Positions 1 to 5,329 of a stretch of 9,720 nt of DNA are shown here, one piece after another. The notes under the pieces are model-generated. The model did no database searches. It was not told the DNA's origin and was given only the letters and a program-made list of their open reading frames with translations. This stretch comes from Treponema sp. (GTDB lineage: Bacteria > Spirochaetota > Spirochaetia > Treponematales > Breznakiellaceae): positions 1 to 9,720 of the forward strand of contig JAISND010000030.1 of NCBI GenBank assembly GCA_031276615.1, given 5' to 3'. The translations under genes were made by a program, and so were the position numbers. Each line of letters begins with the position of its first letter. Position 1 is the stretch's first letter.

Positions 1-170
1 GTATCGTCGAGGGGTATTTCGTTGGTCTGGACGGAGAGGACGGAGACATCCTGTTCGGTGAAGGCGGAAAGGAGGCTTGAGAGGGCGGCGGAGGACTGGG
101 GGGTGGGTTTGGTAAAGACGGCTTTGAATACGCCGTCCTGACAGATGTCGATAAAACCGTTTGTATGCAT
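1..170 (-). CDS. Rpn-like PD-(D/E)XK nuclease/transposase-family protein, N-terminal part only
   Basis: This is the first 56 codons of a minus-strand gene that leaves the window at base 1. The translation begins MHTNGFIDICQDGVFKAVFT and continues with a Pro/Ser/Ala-rich turn, a leucine-rich helix (SSLLSAF) and VSVLSVQTNEIPLDDT. The pattern D-x-V-F-K-x-V-F followed by a leucine-rich helix and a conserved N-E-x-P is what I recognise at the start of Rpn/PDDEXK_2 proteins. These are recombination-promoting nucleases annotated as PD-(D/E)XK transposases and are often present in many copies. The catalytic Asp and E-x-K residues would lie beyond the window edge and cannot be checked. ATG at 170-168 is well placed: GGAGG lies 7 bases upstream (on the plus strand, around 178-182). 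The gene is transcribed away from the biotin operon. Whether it is intact is unknown. Confidence 0.65.
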   Translation of the reverse strand, partial: MHTNGFIDICQDGVFKAVFTKPTPQSSAALSSLLSAFTEQDVSVLSVQTNEIPLDD

Positions 171-244
171 GACAAATCCTCCGTCTCCTTATGGCGCGTT
201 CCCGCACGGCGCTTCAATGGACGGGGAAAAAGATTACAGACGAG

Positions 245-274
245 GCTTTCCCAAAACTGAAGTTTTGGGAAAGC
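245..274. repeat. Perfect 14-bp inverted repeat (GCTTTCCCAAAACT arms)
   Basis: Arms 245-258 (GCTTTCCCAAAACT) and 261-274 are exact reverse complements around the two central bases GA, so the hairpin would have a TGAA-type loop. No T-run follows on either strand, so it is not a canonical intrinsic terminator. It lies 75 bases upstream of the Rpn-like gene and would overlap the -35 of a weak minus-strand promoter candidate (TTCAGT at 261-256, 17 bases, TGTAAT at 238-233). It could be an operator, a REP-like unit or an mRNA hairpin; the sequence does not decide. Confidence 0.75.
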
Positions 275-287
275 AACTTTAAAGATC

Positions 288-321
288 GCAGTTTTGCAAG
301 GATGAAAACCTGAAAAACTGC
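288..321. repeat. 8-bp inverted repeat GCAGTTTT / AAAACTGC
   Basis: Arms 288-295 and 314-321 are exact reverse complements with an 18-base loop. A competing smaller pairing, GTTTT (291-295) with AAAAC (305-309), uses the same bases. The element lies between two longer hairpins of similar word composition and is probably part of the same structured intergenic unit. Its function is unknown. Confidence 0.5.
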
Positions 322-331
322 AAGAGCCTGG

Positions 332-373
332 CCCAAAACCGTGCGTGTTAGCGCACAGTCAATTGGTTTTGGG
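332..373. repeat. Compound inverted repeat, CCCAAAACC-GTGCG stem
   Basis: CCCAAAACC (332-340) pairs with GGTTTTGGG (365-373). Immediately inside, GTGCG (341-345) pairs with CGCAC (352-356) across a six-base loop TGTTAG, leaving an 8-base bulge at 357-364. Its outer arms share TTTTGGGA with the perfect inverted repeat at 245-274, which points to a common origin or a common binding signal. No poly-T tract follows. Confidence 0.6.
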
Positions 374-618
374 ACAGCCTCAGACAACAGGTTTTTTACA
401 GACAATGGAAAGGCAGCGGCAGGGATCGGGTGGCGCGGAGTGTGGTTCTTCCCTGTCTGTTGCAGGGTGTCCAAAGTCCCCATGCCCGTGGAAGGGAACA
501 GAAACAGGACGACAGCCGGCTTGGCAAAGGTGTGGTGAACCGTTGACTGTGTCCGGTGTCCATCCATGCCGCGCTTCCGGCAGCAGCCAACAAGCCGCGG
601 GTATTCCGGCAGGACGCC

Positions 619-647
619 TTGACTTGTTTCAAAATTTTTGTTAACCT
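619..647 (+). promoter_or_regulatory. Candidate birA promoter (weak)
   Basis: TTGACT at 619-624 is a good -35 match. Seventeen bases downstream, TAACCT (642-647) is a poor -10, matching the sigma-70 consensus at three of six positions. Transcription would then start close to ATG 658, giving a nearly leaderless message, which fits the absence of a Shine-Dalgarno sequence there. The better-looking -10 candidates, TATACA at 650-655 and CATAAT at 654-659, lack a -35 at proper spacing and would put the transcript start after the ATG. Either way the -10 region lies inside the BirA operator. Confidence 0.25.
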
Positions 648-668
648 GTTATACATAATGGTTAACCA
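638..668. promoter_or_regulatory. BirA-type operator overlapping the birA start codon
   Basis: TTGTTAACC (638-646) and GGTTAACCA (660-668) form an inverted repeat. The core GTTAACC/GGTTAAC is exact over 7 bp, and the 9-base half-sites match at 8 of 9 positions. The spacing between TGTTAAC and GTTAACC is 15 bases, which agrees with the BirA operator layout known from other bacteria (TGTTAAC or TGTAAAC, about 15 bases, inverted copy). It sits directly before a BirA with an intact DNA-binding domain and the biotin importer genes. I infer that biotinoyl-AMP-loaded BirA dimer binds here and blocks transcription of birA-bioYMN when biotin is plentiful. The site covers the ATG at 658-660, so bound repressor would sit on the promoter/start region. 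Confidence 0.85.
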
Positions 669-1701
669 AAAATCCGGCAGGCAAAAAAAGGAGTCCGGGC
701 CTTCTACCAGGGCGCTTGTTCTGAAAGAATTGCGCCAAAGCCGGGGAAATCCGGTTTCAGGCACTTCCCTGGCGAAAAAAACGGGCGTCTCCCGGGTTGC
801 GGTCTGGAAAGGTGTTCATGCCCTGACGGAGGCGGGATATTCCATCAAAATCCGGGAAAAGGGTTACGCGCTTGAAACGGGAGAAGACGACTTTCTTTAC
901 CCCTGGGAATTCGGCGACAGGGAAAACCTTTTCCGCCATTTTTCCAGCACCGGCAGTACCATGGATCGGGCCAGGGAATTCGCCGAACAGGGGCTGCCGG
1001 GAGGCACGGTGATCTGCGCCGAAAAACAGAGCGCCGGCCGGGGGCGGAACGGCAGAACCTGGACCTCGCGCCAGGGCGGACTTTTTTTCAGTATTTTGGA
1101 ACGCCCCAATCTTGCCCTGGCCGATTATGTCCTTCCGGCCATGATCCTCCAGATCGCCATTGCCAAAACCATTGAGCGGATCTGCGGGAAAAAAACCATG
1201 CTCCGCTGGCCCAACGACATCTGTATCAATCAGCGGAAGATTGCGGGGGTTATGACGGAACTCTCCGGCGAAGGGGACAGGATCAGCTGGCTTGCGGGCG
1301 GCGCGGGCGTCAACGTCAATAACCCGGTTCCTTCGGGCAGAATCACAAGCTGCGCGGAAATCACCGGGCACAGGGTTTCGCGCAGGGAAACGCTCGCGGC
1401 GATTCTTGATGAAACGGAAAACCTGAAAAAAAAATATGCCGCCGCCCGTGTCTGTGATAGCCGCGGCCTCGCCGCGGAATGGAATTCTCTGGCCGAAGGT
1501 ATAGGCGCCAGGGCCGCCGTGATTGATCCCTGTCACGGCGATTATCGCCTTGCCGGCGAAATGCCGGAAAGGAACGAAAGAATCCTTGCCCGGGGAACCT
1601 ATGCCGGAACAGACGCTTCGGGCCGCTGCCTTATCAGAACGGGAACCGAAAAGGGAACCCTGGCTTTCAGCCCCGGTTCGGCGTCAATTATTTTTCTTTA
1701 A
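658..1701 (+). CDS. birA: Bifunctional biotin-[biotin carboxyl carrier protein] ligase / biotin operon repressor BirA
   Basis: This enzyme activates biotin with ATP to biotinoyl-5'-AMP and transfers it to the lysine of biotin-dependent carboxylases. It is 347 residues from ATG 658. A winged helix-turn-helix spans about residues 16-72 (SGTSLAKKTGVSRVAVWKGV, then the wing with EKGYALE), so it is a class II, DNA-binding ligase. The catalytic domain has the biotin/adenylate loop GRGRNGRTW (127-135), LRWPNDI (182-188), RKIAGV with the expected active-site Lys194, and GVNVN (217-221). A small SH3-like C-terminal domain follows from about 283. All key ligase motifs are present. The start is uncertain: no Shine-Dalgarno precedes ATG 658, and the frame stays open back to a GTG at 556. 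ATG 658 fits the usual length and N-terminus, whereas the extra 34 residues from 556 look unlike protein. First gene of the biotin salvage operon; bioY follows after 11 bases. Confidence 0.95.
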   Translation: MVNQKSGRQKKESGPSTRALVLKELRQSRGNPVSGTSLAKKTGVSRVAVWKGVHALTEAGYSIKIREKGYALETGEDDFLYPWEFGDRENLFRHFSSTGSTMDRAREFAEQGLPGGTVICAEKQSAGRGRNGRTWTSRQGGLFFSILERPNLALADYVLPAMILQIAIAKTIERICGKKTMLRWPNDICINQRKIAGVMTELSGEGDRISWLAGGAGVNVNNPVPSGRITSCAEITGHRVSRRETLAAILDETENLKKKYAAARVCDSRGLAAEWNSLAEGIGARAAVIDPCHGDYRLAGEMPERNERILARGTYAGTDASGRCLIRTGTEKGTLAFSPGSASIIFL

Positions 1702-1705
1702 AGGA
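1700..1705 (+). promoter_or_regulatory. bioY ribosome binding site
   Basis: AAAGGA overlaps the birA stop codon (TAA at 1699-1701) and lies 7 bases before the bioY ATG. This fits coupled translation of the two genes and fixes the bioY start at 1713. Confidence 0.7.
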
Positions 1706-1712
1706 TTTCAGC

Positions 1713-2294
1713 ATGGAAAAAAGCTCTCCGGCCGCGGCAAAAAAACGCGCCGTCACCGGCATTACCCTTAGCGCCCTCTTTGCCGCGCTCATCGCGGCGG
1801 GTACCTTCATTTCAATCCCCCTGCCCTTCTCGCCGGTTCCCGTTGTTTTACAGAACCTCTTCGCCCTGCTTTCGGGACTCGTTCTGGGGCCTCTTCCCGG
1901 CGCCGCCGCGGTGGGCCTCTACCTTGCCGCCGGCATAATCGGCGCGCCCGTTTTTGCCGGCGCCTCCGGGGGCATCGTCCGCCTCATGGGACCCACCGGG
2001 GGCTTCCTCGCCGGCTACCTCCTGGCGGCCTTTACCGCAGGCCTCATCGCGGGCCGGCCCCGCCCGGAGCGGAAAACGCCGCTTCCCCGCATCATCGCCG
2101 CCGTCGCCGCGGGACTCCTTGTCGTGTACGTTCCCGGCCTTGCCTGGCTCAAATTCAGCACCGGCCGGAGCTGGACCGCGGCAATCGCGGGGGGCTTCGT
2201 TCCCTTTATCGCAGGCGATGCCCTCAAGGGAATCATTGCGGTCATCATCGCGCCCCGCCTGCGCAGAACCGCAGGCGATCTTTTCTCCGCCTGA
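1713..2294 (+). CDS. bioY: Biotin transporter substrate-binding subunit BioY (ECF S component)
   Basis: BioY is the integral membrane protein that captures biotin for an energy-coupling-factor importer. It is 193 residues, the normal length, with about six hydrophobic segments (residues 13-36, 45-59, 62-79, 94-114, 127-146 and 155-180). Family motifs are visible: PVPVVLQNLFALLSGLVLGP (41-60), YLAAGIIGAPVFAG (70-83), a glycine-rich LMGPTGGFLAGY (91-102), and PFIAGDALK (164-172) near the end. The charged linker at 114-125 (GRPRPERKTPLP) is cytoplasmic by the positive-inside rule. It lies between the ligase/repressor and the ATPase gene, so it most likely works with the following BioM and BioN as a dedicated BioMNY transporter under BirA control. 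Confidence 0.96.
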   Translation: MEKSSPAAAKKRAVTGITLSALFAALIAAGTFISIPLPFSPVPVVLQNLFALLSGLVLGPLPGAAAVGLYLAAGIIGAPVFAGASGGIVRLMGPTGGFLAGYLLAAFTAGLIAGRPRPERKTPLPRIIAAVAAGLLVVYVPGLAWLKFSTGRSWTAAIAGGFVPFIAGDALKGIIAVIIAPRLRRTAGDLFSA

Positions 2295-2342
2295 GCGGGT
2301 ACGGCGGCGTCATGCGCAACAGTTTTTCGTTATGTGTAATAT

Positions 2343-2368
2343 CCTTCCGCCGCGGCGGGGCCGGAAGG
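2343..2368 (+). repeat. GC-rich hairpin between bioY and bioM
   Basis: CCTTCCG (2343-2349) and CGGAAGG (2362-2368) are exact reverse complements around a 12-base GC-rich loop. No T-run follows, so it is unlikely to terminate transcription. It sits 20 bases before the preferred bioM start and could modulate translation or mRNA stability, or be chance in GC-rich DNA. Confidence 0.4.
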
Positions 2369-2388
2369 GAAAAGGCCGGGGCAGGCCG

Positions 2389-3150
2389 GTGACGGGCGGG
2401 GTTTTGTTCTCGGTACGGAATGTCTCAAAGACCTTCCCCGGCGCGGCCGCGCCCGCCCTCAGCCATGTAAACCTGGATATCCGCGAGGGGGAATGTCTTT
2501 TAATCGCCGGCTCCAACGGATCGGGCAAAACCCTGCTCATGCGGATTATCGCGGGGCTTCTTGAACCCGGCGAAGGGGAAGTTCTTTTCCGGGGGCTGCC
2601 CCCGGACAGGCAGGGCGGCGCGATACGGCGTGAAACGGGCCTCATCTTTCAGGACGCCGACGCCCAGATAGTGGGCGAAACCGTTGAGGAAGACGCCGCC
2701 TTCGGCCCCGCAAACCTGGGCATGTCAAAGGCGGAAATACGGGAACGGGTGGACAGCGCCCTTGCCGCCTTCGGCCTTGAGGAAAAGCGGCTCAGCCCGC
2801 CGCGCAGACTCTCCGGCGGCGAAAAGCGCCGCCTTGCCGCGGCGGGCATCCTTGCCATGGGCTGCTCCACGGTAATCATGGACGAACCCTTTGCCAACCT
2901 CGACTGGCCGGGGGTCGTCCAGACCCTGGAAACAATACGCGGCCTCAGGGACGCGGGAAAGACGGTGATCATCCTTACCCATGAGCTTGAAAAAACCCTG
3001 GCCCTGGCCGGCCGCCTGGTAATCCTCCACAGGGGCCTTATCCGTGACGACGGAGAACCCGCCGCCGTGCTTGACCGTCTGGACGCCGCGTGGGGCGTGC
3101 GGGATCCCCGGCGGAATTACGCCGAAGTCAAGGACTGTTCATGGCTCTAA
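2389..3150 (+). CDS. bioM: Energy-coupling factor ABC transporter ATPase BioM
   Basis: Cytoplasmic ATPase that powers the ECF biotin importer. From GTG 2389 it is 253 residues with a complete nucleotide-binding domain: Walker A GSNGSGKT (41-48), Q-loop Gln88 in FQDADAQIVGETV with the ECF-typical DAQ, signature LSGGEKRR (141-148), Walker B VIMDEP (162-167), D-loop NLD and switch His198 (LTHE). Its start is the least certain in the operon. Candidates in frame are ATG 2332 (adds 19 poorly conserved, Arg/Gly-rich residues and has no ribosome site), GTG 2389, and TTG 2404, which would give the family-like N-terminus M-F-S-V-R-N but has its purine run too close. The frame is also open upstream across bioY, which is a shadow. 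Its stop overlaps the bioN start by 10 bases. Only one ATPase is encoded here, as expected of the BioM type, which can act as a homodimer. Confidence 0.93.
   Translation: MTGGVLFSVRNVSKTFPGAAAPALSHVNLDIREGECLLIAGSNGSGKTLLMRIIAGLLEPGEGEVLFRGLPPDRQGGAIRRETGLIFQDADAQIVGETVEEDAAFGPANLGMSKAEIRERVDSALAAFGLEEKRLSPPRRLSGGEKRRLAAAGILAMGCSTVIMDEPFANLDWPGVVQTLETIRGLRDAGKTVIILTHELEKTLALAGRLVILHRGLIRDDGEPAAVLDRLDAAWGVRDPRRNYAEVKDCSWL
3130..3134 (+). promoter_or_regulatory. bioN ribosome binding site
   Basis: AAGGA inside the end of bioM lies 6 bases before ATG 3141. This selects that start over the in-frame ATG further upstream (3090) and supports coupled translation. Confidence 0.65.
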
Positions 3151-3896
3151 AAACGGACTTTAGCCCCCTCGCCTACCGGAGCGGCGGGACGGCCCTCCAC
3201 CGCGCGCCCGCGGGGATCAAGCTCCTCTGCCTTCCTGTCATTTCGGCAGCCGCTTTCAGTTCCGTCCCGGGTCTTGCCGCCGCGGCCCTCGTTACGGCGG
3301 GCGGCGCTCTCTGTGCCCGTATCCGGCCGCGGGATCTGCTCCGCGGCTCAAAGCCGCTTGTCGCGCTTGTCATCTTCATCGTCATGTTCAGGACAGTCAG
3401 ATTCGGGCCGCCCTTCATCCGCGCCGAAGAACTGCCCGCCGCCCTTGTTTCCGGCCTTTGCGTCATCGTCTCCTTTGCCGCGGGGTCGCTGCTTTTTTCC
3501 ACCACCACCACGGGGGAACTGCGCCGTTCCCTGGGCCGGTTTGAAGCCGCGCTTCGGGGCATCTTCACCCGGCTCTTTAAGGGCAGGCCGGACTGCTGTC
3601 CGCCGGGCGCCGCGGAAGGCGGCGGGGCCGCGGAAGGCGGCGGAGCCGCAGAAGGCGGCGGAATCAGCCTTGCGCTCAGCCTCATGTTCGGCTTTATCCC
3701 GCGGTTTTTTGAACTCTGGGAAACGGTGAACCTTGCCTGCGACGCCCGCGCCGGAAAACGGGGCCCGCGCCGCCTGTTCTTTCTCCTGCCCCTGGCAACG
3801 GAGCGCATGCTGGAAATGGCCGCCGATACGGCCCAGGCCATGGAAGCGCGGGGAACGGGACTGCGGCGGGAAGAGATCGCGGCGCGGTTAAAATGA
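3141..3896 (+). CDS. bioN: Energy-coupling factor transporter transmembrane protein BioN (EcfT family)
   Basis: BioN is the membrane scaffold that transmits ATP-driven movement from BioM to BioY. It is 251 residues from ATG 3141, chosen by its ribosome site and the 10-base overlap with bioM. Hydrophobic segments lie at about 27-42, 44-60, 72-86 and 98-120; the C-terminal part carries the two coupling-helix motifs. The second motif, Ala-Arg-Gly, is canonical (236-238, in AMEARGTG). The first reads Ala-Arg-Ala (202-204, in ACDARAGKRG), a variant of the usual A-R-G. An unusual low-complexity stretch, three AAEGGG units at 157-174, sits in the cytoplasmic region between the membrane part and the coupling helices, encoded by a tandem DNA repeat. 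Last gene of the operon; it ends 35 bases from the convergent tonB stop. Confidence 0.88.
   Translation: MALKTDFSPLAYRSGGTALHRAPAGIKLLCLPVISAAAFSSVPGLAAAALVTAGGALCARIRPRDLLRGSKPLVALVIFIVMFRTVRFGPPFIRAEELPAALVSGLCVIVSFAAGSLLFSTTTTGELRRSLGRFEAALRGIFTRLFKGRPDCCPPGAAEGGGAAEGGGAAEGGGISLALSLMFGFIPRFFELWETVNLACDARAGKRGPRRLFFLLPLATERMLEMAADTAQAMEARGTGLRREEIAARLK
3609..3662 (+). repeat. Three tandem 18-bp repeats inside bioN
   Basis: Copies at 3609-3626, 3627-3644 and 3645-3662 share the form GCCGCGGAAGGCGGCGG followed by G or A; the third has one further change (CAG for CGG at the fifth to seventh bases). Each encodes Ala-Ala-Glu-Gly-Gly-Gly. The near identity suggests recent slippage expansion, and because the unit is a multiple of three, copy number can change without breaking the frame. 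Confidence 0.9.
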
Positions 3897-3931
3897 AATG
3901 CAGGGCGTTTTATTCGCAGTGGGGTCCTGAA

Positions 3932-4534
3932 CTACCTGATTCTGAAACTTACCGGATAACGGTAACGTACCGAAACAGGCTCGCCGTTTGCCCGCGCGGG
4001 TTCGCCGCGCCGGCCCTGAAACACCTTCAGCGCCGCGTCCCCGAAACCCCTTCCGGCAGGGGTCTCCTGCAAAACCGTTACGCGCTGTACCAGGCCGCCG
4101 CGGTCCACGAAGAGCTCCAGTATCACCCTGCCCTCAATTCCCGATCTCAGGGCAATGGGAGGATACACAAGGGCGGCGATTATTTCCTTTTCATCAAACT
4201 TCGGGGGCTGGGAAACCTGATGTATGGGAAGGTACTCTTCGGCGGGACGGGCGGGGACCGCGACACCGGCGGCGGCCACATGCTGCTGGGGCGGGGTGTC
4301 GGTTTCGATCATGGTCTCGGCAATGGATTCAACCAGGGGTATCTCCTCTTCCTCTTCCGGCGGCGGAGGAGGCGGAACTTCCTCCTCGATGTCGGTAAGC
4401 TTCATAACCCTGGCGCTTTCAACGGCTCCCTGGACAGCCGCGTCGACATTGAAGGCAAGGAAGAAAATGAGCATTCCGTGCACTACGGCGACTCCGGCAA
4501 AGAGGAGGAATCTCAGTCTCTTTTCATTCGGCAT
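3932..4534 (-). CDS. tonB: Energy transducer TonB
   Basis: TonB spans the periplasm and transfers proton-motive energy from ExbB-ExbD to outer-membrane receptors. It is 200 residues. A cytoplasmic start (MPNEKRLR) leads into one transmembrane helix (about 9-28) carrying His19, the position of the conserved TonB membrane histidine. Then comes an acidic/proline-rich spacer, with six prolines (54-59) flanked by EEE and EEEEE runs, and a shorter linker to about 110. The C-terminal domain (about 121-200) has the family pattern YPPIALRSGIEGRVILELFV and a closing VRYRYPVSFRI strand. The start ATG (4534-4532) overlaps the upstream exbD end by 11 bases, with only a weak ribosome site, so it is probably translated by coupling. 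The spacer is short and Glu-rich rather than the Lys-Pro/Glu-Pro repeats of enteric TonB. Last gene of the operon. Confidence 0.94.
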   Translation of the reverse strand: MPNEKRLRFLLFAGVAVVHGMLIFFLAFNVDAAVQGAVESARVMKLTDIEEEVPPPPPPEEEEEIPLVESIAETMIETDTPPQQHVAAAGVAVPARPAEEYLPIHQVSQPPKFDEKEIIAALVYPPIALRSGIEGRVILELFVDRGGLVQRVTVLQETPAGRGFGDAALKVFQGRRGEPARANGEPVSVRYRYPVSFRIR

Positions 4535-4928
4535 TTTTTACCACAAAACTTACGACCCGGTACTGGAGTACCTGCATTATTTCAAGGACGCTGTTTATCT
4601 TCTCATAGGGAGTATCGCGATCCGCTATGATATGCACCCTTGTTTCCGGCGCGTTCCGGTAGAGTTCGGAAATTTCGCGCTCCACTCCCAAAAGGCTGGC
4701 GTCTTCCCCGTCAAGGTAAATGCCCCCGTCCCTGTCTATCCATATCTCAAGATTTTTTTTATCGCTTGTCCTGAGGGCGGTCTTTGCTTCGGGGTATTCG
4801 ATTTTCACTTCCCTGCGGTAATTGATGAGCGCCACCAGCATGATAAAAATAAGCAGCAAAAAGGCCACGTCCGACATTGAGTTGAGGGGGATGTAAAACT
4901 GTTTCGATCTTCTGCGGCCGATTTTCAC
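4524..4928 (-). CDS. exbD: Biopolymer transport protein ExbD (second copy in operon)
   Basis: ExbD forms, with ExbB, the proton channel that energises TonB. It is 134 residues, about normal length: a short basic cytoplasmic N-terminus, one transmembrane helix (about 18-37) starting SMSDVAFLLLIFIM with the essential proton-carrying aspartate as Asp20, and a periplasmic domain from about 40. The start is GTG at 4928-4926, with AGGA 6 bases upstream, in a GTGA overlap with the stop of the preceding exbD. Its membrane aspartate region and periplasmic domain differ clearly from the first copy, so the two are paralogues rather than a recent duplication. Confidence 0.92.
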   Translation of the reverse strand: MKIGRRRSKQFYIPLNSMSDVAFLLLIFIMLVALINYRREVKIEYPEAKTALRTSDKKNLEIWIDRDGGIYLDGEDASLLGVEREISELYRNAPETRVHIIADRDTPYEKINSVLEIMQVLQYRVVSFVVKNAE

Positions 4929-5329
4929 GGGGCGTCCTTCCTCATGGAAAACGAAAAGGAGTCTATTTTAAGATCCTGGGCAAGTTCCACAAAAGACACC
5001 ACCCGCTGCCAGCGGGCACGGGGGTCTATGGTAAGGATAAGCGCCATGTTCGGGTTCGACGCGATTGAGGCCCGGATGAGCTTTTCCGCGGCGGAAATAT
5101 CAAGGGCCTCTCCGGAGTACATGATATTGCCGGCGCCGTCCATTTCAAAGCGTAGCAGATCGTCCCTGAGGATCAGGCGGCTGGAATCCTTCGCGGGCAG
5201 ATTCATCAGGAAACCCTTGTTGATGTTAAACCCCGCGATAACGATGAAGTATATGATGAGGAGAAAGGCGATGTCGCTTGAGGCGCTGGAATCCGAAAAG
5301 GAATTTTTCTTCCTTCTGTCAAGCTTCAT
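4925..5329 (-). CDS. exbD: Biopolymer transport protein ExbD (first copy in operon)
   Basis: This is the other ExbD-family subunit, also 134 residues. After a Lys/Arg-rich start (MKLDRRKK) and a Ser-rich segment, SSDIAFLLIIYFIVIAGF contains the channel aspartate, Asp19, within a single membrane helix (about 18-36). A periplasmic domain follows. Compared with the second copy the motif has SSD-I-A rather than MSD-V-A, and the residues after the helix differ (NINKGFLMNLP). Its ATG (5329-5327) overlaps the exbB end by 11 bases. Two dissimilar ExbD subunits beside one ExbB is a known arrangement in several phyla; it may give a mixed ExbD dimer inside the ExbB ring, which is inference. Confidence 0.92.
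   Translation of the reverse strand: MKLDRRKKNSFSDSSASSDIAFLLIIYFIVIAGFNINKGFLMNLPAKDSSRLILRDDLLRFEMDGAGNIMYSGEALDISAAEKLIRASIASNPNMALILTIDPRARWQRVVSFVELAQDLKIDSFSFSMRKDAP

Larger units (their letters stand above)
171..657. other. Intergenic stretch with inverted repeats; no convincing gene
   Basis: These 487 bases separate the Rpn-like gene (minus) from birA (plus). Bases 245-373 hold three inverted repeats, listed separately. Bases 380-615 show no gene I can support. A 117-codon minus-strand frame at 567-214 is open, but it reads through two of the hairpins, has no recognisable domain and no clear ribosome site. Short plus-strand frames at 341-644 are no better. The words shared between the hairpins suggest a dispersed intergenic element or its remains; this is inference. 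The last 40 bases hold the birA promoter/operator region. Confidence 0.6.

Noticed and set aside
214..567. 117-codon minus-strand open frame in the left intergenic stretch
   Set aside because: It reads straight through two inverted repeats, has no convincing ribosome site and no recognisable domain. Low-complexity intergenic reading is more likely, although it may be part of a repeated element.
757..1536. 259-codon minus-strand frame opposite birA
   Set aside because: It lies fully within birA, which has complete ligase motifs. The composition (Gly/Arg/Pro-rich) is typical of an antisense shadow in GC-rich DNA.
1954..2388. Upstream extension of the bioM frame across bioY
   Set aside because: The frame is open only because of GC-rich codons. 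The translation is Pro/Ser/Arg-rich noise, and the ABC ATPase domain begins after about 2400.
2332..2388. ATG 2332 as the bioM start
   Set aside because: No ribosome site precedes it, it spans the GC-rich hairpin, and the added residues are Arg/Gly-rich without family likeness. It is kept only as an alternative.
3893..4880. Plus-strand frames opposite tonB and exbD (245 and 218 codons)
   Set aside because: They are antisense to well-supported tonB and exbD genes and have no domain. A Ser/Gly-run region mirrors the TonB Pro/Glu spacer.
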